64,000 bases of DNA from Streptomyces sp. NBC_01231 (GTDB lineage Bacteria > Actinomycetota > Actinomycetes > Streptomycetales > Streptomycetaceae). How positions within the stretch are numbered: the stretch's first letter is position 1; every line of letters starts with the position of its first letter. The notes beneath the pieces are model-generated. The model was not told where the DNA came from. It worked only from the letters and a program-made list of their open reading frames with translations, and made no database searches. Location of the stretch: the NCBI GenBank assembly GCA_035999765.1, contig CP108521.1, positions 10,168,001-10,232,000 of the forward strand, read 5' to 3'. This document shows positions 28,075-36,201 of this stretch, piece by piece. The position numbers were made by a program, and so were the translations under genes.

Positions 28075-28908
28075 ATGAAACGGGTTACCCGAAACGGGAT
28101 GATCGCCGTCGCCGCCGCCTCGGGCGCGATGGCAGTGGCAACGCCGGTGTCCGCCGCGTTCGCGGCCCCAGGCGCCTCCGCGGGCGGCGCCGCTGTGGGC
28201 TCGCCCGGGCTGATCTCCGGCGACACCGTCCAACTCCCGGTGCACGCCCCGGTGAACGTGTGCGGGAGCACGGTGGACGTGGTGGGGCTGCTCAACCCCG
28301 CGGCCGGCAACAGGTGCGCACACGAGAGCGGCGGCGGGTCGGCCCGTGGGCTGGGCTTTGGGGACGCGCGGGGCGGGGCCGGCGCGCATGGCGGTGCGGA
28401 GGCACGGGGCGGGGGGAGTACGCACGGCGGGGCGGGTACGCATGGTGGTGCGGGCACCCAAAGGGGTGCGGGCACGCATGGAGGGGCGAGCGTGAGCGGT
28501 GGGTCGATTGCGAGCGGCGGCGGAATCGATTCGTCGGGCGTGCTCTCCGGGAACGGCCTCCAGCTCCCGCTCCAGCTGCCCGTCAACCTCAGTGGCAACA
28601 GCGTGAGCGTGGTCGGCGTCGGCAACGCGGTCGTGGGCAACGAGTCAGTGAACCTTCCCGGTGACGGCCCGACGGTGCCCGACCGCCCCGACCGCCCCGA
28701 CCGCCCCGACCGCCCGGTGAGGCCGGCGCACAGGCCTGCCCCGCCGGCGGCGAACCCCGCCCCGCGACCGGCCCCGCCGCAGCACCTCACGGGCGCCCTC
28801 GCCGAGACGGGAGCCGACCGGACCGTACCCGCCGTCCTGGGCAGTGCCGTGCTCGTCCTGGGCGGCGCGGTCGTGTACCGGCGCTACCGGCCACGGGCGG
28901 CGCGCTGA
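28075..28908 (+). CDS. Long chaplin with LAETG sortase signal; second chaplin domain lacks Cys, 277 aa
   Basis: Cell-wall-anchored hydrophobic surface protein of aerial hyphae and spores. A signal peptide ends near AFA (residues about 28-30). Chaplin domain 1 (about 38-85) has the amyloid-prone NVCGSTVDVVGLLNPAAGNRC core with both Cys. A Gly/His-rich linker follows with GGAGTH-type repeats. Domain 2 (about 158-197) reads LPVNLSGNSVSVVGVGNAVV with Ser and Glu where the Cys should be. A (PDR)n tract and Pro/Ala linker lead to LAETG at 242-246, a hydrophobic helix and RRYRPR, a complete sortase signal. Architecture matches ChpA-C. ATG 28075 follows GGGAA. A 11-bp hairpin lies downstream. Confidence 0.87.
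   Translation: MKRVTRNGMIAVAAASGAMAVATPVSAAFAAPGASAGGAAVGSPGLISGDTVQLPVHAPVNVCGSTVDVVGLLNPAAGNRCAHESGGGSARGLGFGDARGGAGAHGGAEARGGGSTHGGAGTHGGAGTQRGAGTHGGASVSGGSIASGGGIDSSGVLSGNGLQLPLQLPVNLSGNSVSVVGVGNAVVGNESVNLPGDGPTVPDRPDRPDRPDRPVRPAHRPAPPAANPAPRPAPPQHLTGALAETGADRTVPAVLGSAVLVLGGAVVYRRYRPRAAR
28681..28716 (+). repeat. Four tandem 9-bp units GACCGCCCC in the chaplin gene
   Basis: Three exact copies and one with a final G, encoding four Asp-Arg-Pro units. It lies in the spacer between the second chaplin domain and the sortase signal. Copy number probably varies by slippage, which would change stalk length without a frameshift. Confidence 0.85.
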
Positions 28909-29314
28909 CCGCCTGTCTCGTTCATGCCTCGCTCGCTCCACGCAAGCGCCGGCGGACCCGCTGCGCCGGGAACACGACCAGCGGGTCCGGCAGCGGGCCA
29001 CGGCCCTCCTCCTGGCGTGTTCTTCGCCCTGCGTCCAGGCCGAGCCCTGCGTCCGGGAGCGTACGAACGGCACCGGGCGGCCGCGCGGGCCGGCGGGGAG
29101 GCGTGGCTTCGACGTCTCCGGAAGGCGTGTCTGCGGCTCGCCGGGGCGACGTGGCTGTGGGTCGTCGGCAAGGCGTACGCCATGCTCCGGCCCGCATCGG
29201 CTGACTGGCCCGCCACCGCGACCGGCTGCGCGCGTACCTGACGGCGGTTCGGGCAGTGGGCGCGCGGTCGTAAACGCCGTTGTCGCGAAGGCATCCTGGT
29301 GGTGGAGTGAGCGC
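28909..29314. other. Intergenic stretch after the chaplin gene
   Basis: About 405 bp. It holds a strong hairpin at 28953-28989. A 105-codon reading frame at 28924 has no ribosome site, an odd Pro/Ala/Arg composition and overlaps the hairpin, so it is not called. Nothing else is seen until the ribosome site of the GNAT gene. Confidence 0.55.
28953..28989 (+). terminator. Hairpin terminator of the chaplin gene
   Basis: Perfect 11-bp arms CGGACCCGCTG and CAGCGGGTCCG with a 15-nt loop, 45 bp after the chaplin stop. Confidence 0.65.
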
Positions 29315-30091
29315 ATGGATCACATCGCGGTACTCGCCCTGTACGACCGGGACATGCGCGAGGGCGCGCAGCCCGACGGCCCTGGTGCCCGGATAGAGAG
29401 GGCAGGGCGGGTGGTCCGCCAGGTCGCCTCCGCCGAGGGCTGGAACGGTGTCGTCTGGTCCGACCTCGACGAGGCGTCGGCCGACGCGGCGATCGCCGAG
29501 CAGATCGCCCACTACTCCGGTCTCGACCGCGAGTTCGAGTGGAAGCTCTACGGCCATGATCTGCCGGTGGACCTGGGCAAGCGGCTCAGGACCGCCGGGT
29601 TCGCGCCCGAGCCCGAGGAGACACTGATGATCGGAGAGGTCGCTGATCTGACCCTGGACGGCGACCCGCCGGAGGGCGTCCGCTTCCTGCCGGTCACCGA
29701 CCGGGCCGGCGTCGATCTCGTCGCGGACGTGCACGAGAAGGCGTTCGGCACCGACAGCTCCCGGCTGCGACACCAGTTGCTCGCCCGGCTCACGGACGAC
29801 CCGGACACCGTCGTCGCCGTCGTCGCCCTGGCCGGTGACACACCGGTGAGCGCCGCCCGTATGGAGCTCGTCCCCGGCACCCGCTTCGCGGGCCTGTGGG
29901 GCGGCGGCACCGTCGAGGCCTGGCGCGGCCGGGGCATCTACCGCGCGCTCGTCGCCCACCGGGCCCGCGCCGCCGTGTCCCGCGGCTATCGCTACCTCCA
30001 GGTCGACGCCTCCAGCCAGAGCCGCCCCATCCTCGAACGCCTCGGCTTCCAGCCGCTCACCACGACGACGCCGTACGTGTACGTGCCGTAG
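29315..30091 (+). CDS. GNAT family N-acetyltransferase, 258 aa
   Basis: Cytoplasmic acetyl-CoA-dependent acyltransferase with unknown acceptor. The C-terminal half carries the GNAT core: VVAVVALAGDTPVSAARME, then the pyrophosphate-binding GGTVEAWRGRGIYRALV (the Q/RxxGxG/A-type loop RGRGIY) and SRPILERLGF. The N-terminal about 120 residues form a second, weaker GNAT-like half, which fits a double-domain family. ATG 29315 has GGAG 7 nt upstream; the longer frame overlapping the chaplin gene is rejected. Monocistronic. Confidence 0.82.
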   Translation: MDHIAVLALYDRDMREGAQPDGPGARIERAGRVVRQVASAEGWNGVVWSDLDEASADAAIAEQIAHYSGLDREFEWKLYGHDLPVDLGKRLRTAGFAPEPEETLMIGEVADLTLDGDPPEGVRFLPVTDRAGVDLVADVHEKAFGTDSSRLRHQLLARLTDDPDTVVAVVALAGDTPVSAARMELVPGTRFAGLWGGGTVEAWRGRGIYRALVAHRARAAVSRGYRYLQVDASSQSRPILERLGFQPLTTTTPYVYVP

Positions 30092-30312
30092 CCCGCACCT
30101 CTCGCGGTAGCCCGCGGTACATGTCGGTCGACGGCGGTCGACGGCGGTGCAGGATGTAACTGTGGGAGCCCCGGTCGGCATGTGAGGTCCCGCGCCTACA
30201 GGTCGAGTTGGTACTCCACCGCCCGGTGCGTCCTTCAGTCAGTCCGGCCCGCGCGGTGCCCGTCGACAGCCTGCGAGTCGCGACGACGAGGAGGAGGAGA
30301 GGCAGGGATCAC

Positions 30313-31050
30313 GTGGAGGAGTCGGTACTCGGCGGCGGCGCGGTGAACGAGGTGGTGCGGGTCGGCAAGACCGTGCGACGCACGCCGTCCGAGCGGCCGG
30401 ACTACGTGAGGGACCTGCTCACGCTGTTCGAGCGGCGGGGATGGGCGGGCGGACCGCGCCACCTGGGCACCGACGAGCGGGGACGGGAGGTGTTCGCCCA
30501 TATCGAGGGTCGGGCGGCCCTGGTTCCGGCGGAGCGCACCGCCGCCCGCGCCGACGCCTGCCTGGTACGGGTGGCCCGGCTCGTCCGCGCGTTCCACGAC
30601 CTGACGCACGGCACCCCGCTCGCCGGTGACCGGGACGTCGTGTGCCACAACGACCTGGCCCCCAAGAACACCGTGTACGCCGTCACGGGCGACGCGTGGC
30701 GCCCGCTGGCCTTCATCGACTGGGACCTCGCCGCCCCGGGGGAGCGCATCCACGACGTCGCCCATGTGTGCTGGCAGTACCTGGATCTGGGCCCGGGGGC
30801 GGGCGACCCGGCGGAGGCGGCCCGCCGGATGGGGTTGATCTGCGACGCCTACGGCCTCGACCGGCGTGACGATCTCGTCGACACGATCCTGTGGTGGCAG
30901 GACCGGTGTTGGCGGGGCATCGAGGCCGGAGCGGACCGCGGCGAGCCGGCCATGGTCCGGCTGCGGAAGGCCGGGGCCGTCGACGAGGTGCGCAGTGCCT
31001 GGGGGTGGGTCGCCGGGCACCGGCAGGAGTTGGAGGGCGCGGCGCGCTGA
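30313..31050 (+). CDS. Phosphotransferase-fold (APH/choline-kinase-like) protein, 245 aa
   Basis: Kinase-fold protein with the catalytic loop VVCHNDLAPKNTVY (H-N-D...N) and metal-binding FIDWDLAAPG. The N-terminal ATP-binding lobe is short: VRVGKTVRRTP holds the presumed Lys. About 245 residues, shorter than typical APH enzymes. The GTG start at 30313 is favoured by the AGGGA site and by where the family-like sequence begins. The substrate is unknown; similar streptomycete proteins are annotated as aminoglycoside phosphotransferases with no resistance shown. Two hairpins separate it from the convergent SPW gene. Confidence 0.75.
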   Translation: MEESVLGGGAVNEVVRVGKTVRRTPSERPDYVRDLLTLFERRGWAGGPRHLGTDERGREVFAHIEGRAALVPAERTAARADACLVRVARLVRAFHDLTHGTPLAGDRDVVCHNDLAPKNTVYAVTGDAWRPLAFIDWDLAAPGERIHDVAHVCWQYLDLGPGAGDPAEAARRMGLICDAYGLDRRDDLVDTILWWQDRCWRGIEAGADRGEPAMVRLRKAGAVDEVRSAWGWVAGHRQELEGAAR

Positions 31051-31081
31051 CGCCTGGGCGCGGCGCCGCCAGGGTGCAGGG

Positions 31082-31119
31082 GCGCCGTACGGGAGCTCCC
31101 CGGCGCACCCGTACGGCGC
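31082..31119. terminator. 12-bp perfect hairpin between convergent genes (first of two)
   Basis: GCGCCGTACGGG and CCCGTACGGCGC with a 14-nt loop, 31 bp after the stop of the kinase-fold gene. Confidence 0.65.
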
Positions 31120-31177
31120 GTCGTGCTCCGACCCGCTCGGCGCCGTGAACCGTGGCAGGTCCCGGCCCGCTGACAGC

Positions 31178-31222
31178 ACACGCGAGGGCCGGTCCGCGGT
31201 GCGCTGACCGGCCCTCGGGTGT
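31178..31222. terminator. Long hairpin with T-rich tail between convergent genes (second of two)
   Basis: CGAGGGCCGGTC and GACCGGCCCTCG pair perfectly, extended by ACAC/GTGT across one mismatch. TTCCTTTCC follows on the + strand. It probably ends transcription from both sides. Confidence 0.75.
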
Positions 31223-31253
31223 TCCTTTCCCGTGGTGCGTCTCCCGACGGTCC

Positions 31254-31694
31254 CTACGGCCTCGGGTTGCTCCTCGCCGCCGTGGCGATGCACATCAGCC
31301 CCAGGATCACGGCGAGGGCGCCGATGACGACGTTGTTCCAGATGACCCCGGCGTCCGGGCTGTCGCCGACTATCCACGGCGAGACGATCATCCACACGCC
31401 CAGTGCGCACATGGCCCAGCTCAGGCCGTACATGCGTTCAGGAGTCTGGGTGAAGCCGAGGGCCAGCAGACCGATCGCGATGCCGACGATCAGGTTGTGG
31501 GTCACGAGGTCGGGCTGGCTCGTCGTGTAGTGGAGTATCCACGGGGACACCGCACAGTACAGACCGAGCAGGAACACCGGTCCGTCCACGAGAGCCACAT
31601 CGCGACCGCCGAGCATGCGGGCGTAGCGCTCCCGCATCTCCGAAGCATCCGGGTGGGTGGTGATGTCACCCCTGGTATGCGAGACGTTGGCCAT
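31254..31694 (-). CDS. SPW repeat membrane protein, 146 aa
   Basis: Small integral membrane protein with two SPW repeats: AVSPWIL in the first half and IVSPWIV in the second, each after a hydrophobic helix. Four transmembrane segments are visible between residues about 35 and 140, after a polar 33-residue N-terminus. SPW proteins (PF03779) are widespread in actinobacteria, with unknown function, and often stress-related. The start ATG 31694 is preceded by AAAGGAGA. No functional partner is adjacent; the anti-sigma gene lies 180 bp further in the same direction. Confidence 0.85.
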   Translation of the reverse strand: MANVSHTRGDITTHPDASEMRERYARMLGGRDVALVDGPVFLLGLYCAVSPWILHYTTSQPDLVTHNLIVGIAIGLLALGFTQTPERMYGLSWAMCALGVWMIVSPWIVGDSPDAGVIWNNVVIGALAVILGLMCIATAARSNPRP

Positions 31695-31874
31695 GACTCG
31701 TCTCCTTTGACTTGCTGGCCTGACCGCTTCTGGTGCGGTGTGCGGTAAGCGCCGCGTAGTGTCATTCTGCGCTTATTTGGCCCTTATGTGTAGAGGTCAG
31801 GGCGAGAGTCCGGCGGGGCGGACGTGGGGTACCCGGCCCCGCCGGGTGTGCCGGGCCGTTCTCTCGCGTCGGCG

Positions 31875-32630
31875 TCAGGCCGGCAGCCGAAGCATGGCGA
31901 CCGGGTCGGAGGAGGGCTCGTCCGACCCGCCCGTCGGCTCGACCGTGATGCCCATGCCGGAGGCCCCGTCGACGGCGCCCGTCAGCGACACCGTCTGACT
32001 CGACCGGTGCGGGTCCATCAGACCGGCGGGACGCATCCGCCCGTCGTCGTCGAACCACAGCTGGTAGACCTTGCCCGACGGCGGCTCGGCCAGCCCGGAC
32101 GCCACGAACACGGCCTTGTCCAGGCGGGCCGAGACCACGACGGTGCCCCGTGCGCCGCCCACCAGGGCCGATGTACGGGCCTTCGCGTCGGGAGCCGCGA
32201 GCACGGCGGCCGACGTCTCGGCGCTCTGCTCGGCCCGCCGCGCCTGGTCCCGGGCGTCCTCGGCACGGTCGTACTGCCACCAGGCGGTCCCGCCGAGAAC
32301 GGCGGTCACGGCCAGACACGCGGCCGTCGCCCAGTGCGACCACCGGCGTCCCCGCCGCAACGCCCGGCCCGGCGGGAGGGCGGGGGCCGCGTGTCCGGTC
32401 TGCTCCTGCCGCACCACGGTGATACGGCGCAGTACCTCCTCGAGGACGGCGGGCCGGGGCGGTGCGGACGTGGCGAGGCCGAGCCGGGCCGCGGTGGCGG
32501 CGAACTCGGCGACCTCCAGGCCGCAGGCCTCGCAGTCGGCGAGGTGCAGCTCGAACGCCTCGCGCTCGTGGGCGTCGAGGGCGTGCAGGGCGTACGCACC
32601 CGTCAGCGTGTGCGGTTCCGCGGTGATCAC
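31875..32630 (-). CDS. RskA-type anti-sigma factor with zinc-binding domain, sigma gene missing, 251 aa
   Basis: Membrane-anchored anti-sigma factor. The N-terminal ZAS motif is H29-x3-C33-x2-C36 (HLADCEAC). Residues about 98-115 form one transmembrane helix (WATAACLAVTAVLGG). The extracellular C-terminal RskA domain ends in GITVEPTGGSDEPSSDPVAM. In actinobacteria the gene normally follows its ECF19/SigK-type sigma gene in an operon. Here the region upstream holds only a short tail resembling the sigma C-terminus, whose TGA overlaps this GTG (32630). With its sigma gone, it may hold another sigma factor or be decaying. Confidence 0.85.
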   Translation of the reverse strand: MITAEPHTLTGAYALHALDAHEREAFELHLADCEACGLEVAEFAATAARLGLATSAPPRPAVLEEVLRRITVVRQEQTGHAAPALPPGRALRRGRRWSHWATAACLAVTAVLGGTAWWQYDRAEDARDQARRAEQSAETSAAVLAAPDAKARTSALVGGARGTVVVSARLDKAVFVASGLAEPPSGKVYQLWFDDDGRMRPAGLMDPHRSSQTVSLTGAVDGASGMGITVEPTGGSDEPSSDPVAMLRLPA

Positions 32631-32680
32631 GCGGTCACCACCAGACAGTCGCGCGGCCGGGTCTTGCCCGTACTGAGGGG
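32627..32680 (-). pseudogene. Vestigial C-terminal tail of an ECF (SigK-type) sigma factor
   Basis: The frame that ends in TGA at 32629-32627 reads RPLSTGKTRPRDCLVVTA just before the stop. This resembles the end of actinobacterial SigK factors (family memory: PL-TVKTR-RDGLIRLRDCLGV-A) with an internal loss of about seven residues. Upstream the similarity stops; no sigma region 2 or HTH is seen up to the photolyase gene. The overlap with the anti-sigma start is what the intact operon would have. Short, so chance similarity is possible. Confidence 0.4.
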
Positions 32681-32819
32681 ACGGGAGAGCGTGGCTGTCT
32701 GCCGAAGTGCACAGCGAGTTTCACAGGGGTCCTCACGGGGGGTGGCATGTACGGACGTAATCCGGTGCCGAACGCCGGACGGATTGGTCGGACGCCGAAG
32801 AAGCGTCCGGCCGAGGTCC

Positions 32820-34193
32820 TCAGTCGCGCCCACGGGCCCGTTTGAAGCGGGCCAGGCCGTCAGCCAGGCCGATGATCGGGTCCGGGTAGTCGAGCGCAGC
32901 CCGGTCCTGACCTGCGAGTTTCCAGGGCTCGTGCACCGACGGGCCCCGCACGCCCGCAAGTTCGGCCACCCAGCGCCGTACGTACGCACCGTCGGGGTCA
33001 TGGCGCTTGGCCTGGGTGACGGGGTTGAGGACCCGGTTGGGGCGGGTGTCCGTGCCGGTTCCGGCCACCCACTGCCAGTTGAGCTGGTTGTTGGCGATGT
33101 CGCCGTCGACCAGCAGATCGAGGAAGTGCCGGGCGCCGACGCGCCAGTCGACGTAGAGCGTCTTCGTGAGGAAGGAGGCGGTCAGCAGCCTGGCACGGTT
33201 GTGCATCCAGCCCTCATGGCGCAGTTGGCGCATCGCCGCGTCGATCACCGGATAGCCGGTGCGACCCTCCTTCCAGGCCGCCACGTCCTCGTGGGCCGGG
33301 CCGTCGGACCGCCAACGGTCGTGCTTCGTGCGGTAGTCGACGGTGGCGGCGTCCGGCCGCGCGGCGAGAACCTGACGGTGGAAGTCGCGCCAGGCCACCT
33401 GCCGTACGAAGGCCTCGGCGCCCGGGCCGTCGCCGCGGCGCACCCGACGGACCAGCTCGACGGGGGAGAGGGTGCCGAAGTGCAGATGCGGCGACAGCCG
33501 TGAGGTGGCGTCACCGGCGAGGTCGTCGTGCCGGTCCTCGTACGCTTCGACCCCGCGTCGCAGCCATGCCGACAGGCGTTTCCTGCCCTCCCGCTCGCCA
33601 CCTCGGGCCAGCCCCTGCGACACCCCCGGAACGTCGCTTCGCGCGGGCGGCGACTCGGAGCCGATGCCGTCGGGGACGTGTACGGCGCCCGGTGCGGCGA
33701 GCGTGTCACGCAGATGCTGACGGGACCACTGCCGGAAGTACGGCGTGAAGACGGCGAAGTGGTCCGAGGACGCCGGTGTGACCGCCCCCGGTACGACGGC
33801 CGTGGTCACCGCGTCGTGGACGTGCAGCCGGCGCCCCGCCGCCTCCAGCGCGAGACGCAGCCGCTCCTCGCGCCGGCGCGCGTACCCGCTGACGTCGGCC
33901 GCCATGTGGACCTCGTCCGCGTCGGCCTCGGCGGCCACCCTGCACACCTCCTCGACGACGTCCCCGGAACGGACCACGAGCCGGCCGCCCCGCTCGCGCA
34001 GACCGTCGTCGAGGTCCCGCAGACAGTCGGCCAGGAACGCCAGCCGGTTGGCGGCGGCGAACCCGGCCCGGTCCACGGCCCGGTCTCGCACGAACAGGGG
34101 AACCACGTGGCGGCCCCCGTCGCCCGCCGCCCGCAGCGGCGGATGGTCGTGCAGCCGCAGATCGGCGGTGAACAGGACGACCGAGACGTTCAT
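32820..34193 (-). CDS. phr: Deoxyribodipyrimidine photolyase / cryptochrome family, 457 aa
   Basis: FAD-dependent light-driven repair of cyclobutane pyrimidine dimers. The N-terminal Rossmann antenna domain starts VVLFTADLRLHDHPPL. The C-terminal FAD domain has RLSPHLHFGTLSP, WRDFHRQVL, GYPVIDAAMRQL, GWMHNRARL and the class I signature WASGTGTDTRP-like region, here QWVAGTGTDTRPNRVLNP. ATG 34193 overlaps the stop of the upstream SDR gene (ATGA), so the two are translationally coupled. Length is normal. In streptomycetes such pairs can belong to light- and stress-induced operons; no carotenoid genes are present here. Confidence 0.92.
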   Translation of the reverse strand: MNVSVVLFTADLRLHDHPPLRAAGDGGRHVVPLFVRDRAVDRAGFAAANRLAFLADCLRDLDDGLRERGGRLVVRSGDVVEEVCRVAAEADADEVHMAADVSGYARRREERLRLALEAAGRRLHVHDAVTTAVVPGAVTPASSDHFAVFTPYFRQWSRQHLRDTLAAPGAVHVPDGIGSESPPARSDVPGVSQGLARGGEREGRKRLSAWLRRGVEAYEDRHDDLAGDATSRLSPHLHFGTLSPVELVRRVRRGDGPGAEAFVRQVAWRDFHRQVLAARPDAATVDYRTKHDRWRSDGPAHEDVAAWKEGRTGYPVIDAAMRQLRHEGWMHNRARLLTASFLTKTLYVDWRVGARHFLDLLVDGDIANNQLNWQWVAGTGTDTRPNRVLNPVTQAKRHDPDGAYVRRWVAELAGVRGPSVHEPWKLAGQDRAALDYPDPIIGLADGLARFKRARGRD

Positions 34194-35752
34194 GACGTGT
34201 GCTCCGGGGACGAGGACGACGATGAGGACGACGACGATGTGGGAGCCGACGCCCGGGCCGCCGCCTTCGCGATGTTGCGGGCCATGCCGCCGAACACCAC
34301 TCCGTGGAAGGGCACGACGCTCCACCAGTAGAGATGGCCCAGCAGACCGTGCGGATGGAACAGGGCACGCTGACGGTAACGCGTGCGGCCCGCGCCGCCC
34401 GGGGTGTCGTCCGTCTCGGCGTACATCTCCAGCCAGGCCAGACCCGGCAGCCGCATCTCCGCCCGCAGCCGCAGCAGTCGGCCGGGCTCGATGTCCTCGA
34501 CCCGCCAGAAGTCCAGTGAATCCCCCACCCGCAGCCGCGTCGCGTCCCGGCGCCCCCGACGCAGGCCGACCCCGCCGACCATCCGGTCCAGCCAGCCCCG
34601 CACCGCCCAGGCGAGCGGGAACGAGTACCAGCCGTTGTCCCCGCCGATCCCCTCGATCACCCGCCACAGGGCGTCCCGGGAGGCGTCCACGGCCAGCTCC
34701 CGCCGGTCCGTGTACAGGCTGCCGCCGGCCCAGTCGGGGTCCGTCGGCAGCGGATCGCTGGGGGCGCCCGGAACCGACGCGGACGACCACCGGGTGGCCA
34801 CCTCGGCGTCCTGGACACGCCGCAGCGCCAGCCGTACGGCCTCGTCGAAGCCGACGGGGTGCCCGGACGGGGCGGGCACGTACCGCTCGATGTCGTGTTC
34901 GTGGCAGACCACTTCGTGGCGCAGCGACTCGGTCAGCGGCCGTGCGATCCCCGGAGGCACGGGGGTCACCAGTCCGACCCAGAGGCTGGACAGGTTGGGG
35001 GTGAGGACGGGGACGGGGACGATCACGCGACGCGGCAGCCCGGCGATCGAGGCGTACCGGGTCATCATGTCCCGGTAGGTCAGGATGTCCGGCCCGCCGA
35101 TGTCGAAGGCCCGGTTCACCTCGCCCGGCATACGCGCGCTGCCGGCCAGCGCGCGCAGCACGTCCCGTACGGCCACCGGCTGGATCCGGGTGCGCACCCA
35201 GCTCGGCGTCACCATCACGGGCAGCCGCTCGGTGAGGTGACGCAGCATCTCGAAGGACGCCGAGCCCGAGCCGATGACCACCGCGGCCCGCAGCACGGTC
35301 GTCGGAACGCCCGACTCCAGCAGGACGCGGCCCACCTCGGCGCGGGAGCGCAGATGCGGCGACAACTCCCGGTCGGGCACGCCCGCCGGCGTGAGGCCGC
35401 CGAGGTAGACGACGCGCCGCACCCCCGCGGCCCGGGCCTGCTCGCCGAAGACCCGTGCCGCCGCTCGGTCGGTCTCCTCGAAGTCGCGTCCGGTGCCCAG
35501 CGCGTGCACCAGGTAGTAGGCGACGTCGATGTCCCGCAGGGCGTCCGCGACCGACGCGGCGTCGGTGACGTCACCGCGCACCACCTCCACGTCGCCCACC
35601 CACGGAAGATCGCGCAGTTTCCCCGGGGAGCGGGCCAGACAGCGCACCCGATGCCCCTCGGCGAGCAGTACCGGAACGAGGCGCCCGCCGATGTACCCGG
35701 TGGCTCCGGTCACCAGACAGCGCAGCCCCGGTCCGGAGTCGTCCGTGCTCAT
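34190..35752 (-). CDS. NAD(P)-binding SDR / DUF2867 protein with polyserine tail, 520 aa
   Basis: Atypical extended SDR (NmrA-like) joined to a C-terminal DUF2867/START-like domain. The Rossmann motif GATGYIGG starts near residue 16. YLVHALGTGRDFEE and TTVLRAAVVIGSGS are the family's usual blocks. The second domain covers about residues 340-490 (GGDNGWYSFPLAWAVRGWLD). The last 20 residues include ten serines in a row before PEHTS. The last codons overlap the photolyase start. The substrate is unknown; the coupling to photolyase suggests a light- or stress-linked role. ATG 35752 follows GAGG-type sequence at short spacing. Confidence 0.82.
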   Translation of the reverse strand: MSTDDSGPGLRCLVTGATGYIGGRLVPVLLAEGHRVRCLARSPGKLRDLPWVGDVEVVRGDVTDAASVADALRDIDVAYYLVHALGTGRDFEETDRAAARVFGEQARAAGVRRVVYLGGLTPAGVPDRELSPHLRSRAEVGRVLLESGVPTTVLRAAVVIGSGSASFEMLRHLTERLPVMVTPSWVRTRIQPVAVRDVLRALAGSARMPGEVNRAFDIGGPDILTYRDMMTRYASIAGLPRRVIVPVPVLTPNLSSLWVGLVTPVPPGIARPLTESLRHEVVCHEHDIERYVPAPSGHPVGFDEAVRLALRRVQDAEVATRWSSASVPGAPSDPLPTDPDWAGGSLYTDRRELAVDASRDALWRVIEGIGGDNGWYSFPLAWAVRGWLDRMVGGVGLRRGRRDATRLRVGDSLDFWRVEDIEPGRLLRLRAEMRLPGLAWLEMYAETDDTPGGAGRTRYRQRALFHPHGLLGHLYWWSVVPFHGVVFGGMARNIAKAAARASAPTSSSSSSSSSSPEHTS

Positions 35753-35992
35753 CAGGCCTCTTTCCCTCGGGTTCGCTCGCTCCCGCGATCTCTTCCAGTG
35801 ATCCCCGCCACTGATCCCTTCCACGGGACCCAGCGGACCGGATGCGGCTGTTCGAGGTGGATTCGGCGGAGGTTGCGGAGGTTTCCGGTCCGGTTGCCGA
35901 AGGTGGCACATGTCCGGGCCGTTCGCGGGCAGGCGGGACGTACGAGAGTTGACATTCCAAGAGCCGAAAGGCCGGCTGGAGGTGCTGCCGCT

Positions 35993-36160
35993 ATGGGCGC
36001 GAAGGTGTTGGAGCGGTTTCCTGCGGGTGCTCCGCGCGGATCGTGGCCGGCGGAGGAGTACGCGGCGGCGCGCCGAGCCGAGGGCGAACCGGCGCAGGTG
36101 GTCATGGACCTGAAGTCGGACGCGTTCCTCGTGGTGGTCCCGGCGCGCGACGAGGACTAG
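35993..36160 (+). CDS. Small conserved hypothetical protein, 55 aa
   Basis: Short acidic protein starting MGAKVLERFPAGAPRG and ending DAFLVVVPARDED. It has no signal peptide, membrane segment or known motif. GGAGG stands about 10 nt before the ATG, and codon composition is normal for the genome. I recall very similar small proteins in other Streptomyces but no function. It sits alone between the SDR and LysR genes. Confidence 0.6.
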   Translation: MGAKVLERFPAGAPRGSWPAEEYAAARRAEGEPAQVVMDLKSDAFLVVVPARDED

Positions 36161-36201
36161 CACAGGACTGACACCCGTCCGGCGCCACAGAACGCGCTCG
36201 G

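Noticed and set aside
28681..28716. Tandem 9-bp repeats considered as CRISPR or rearrangement hotspot
   Set aside because: Repeats are contiguous without spacers and in frame, so they are a coding repeat.
28924..29241. 105-codon ORF on the + strand after the chaplin gene
   Set aside because: No ribosome site, Pro/Ala/Arg-biased composition and overlap with a strong terminator hairpin.
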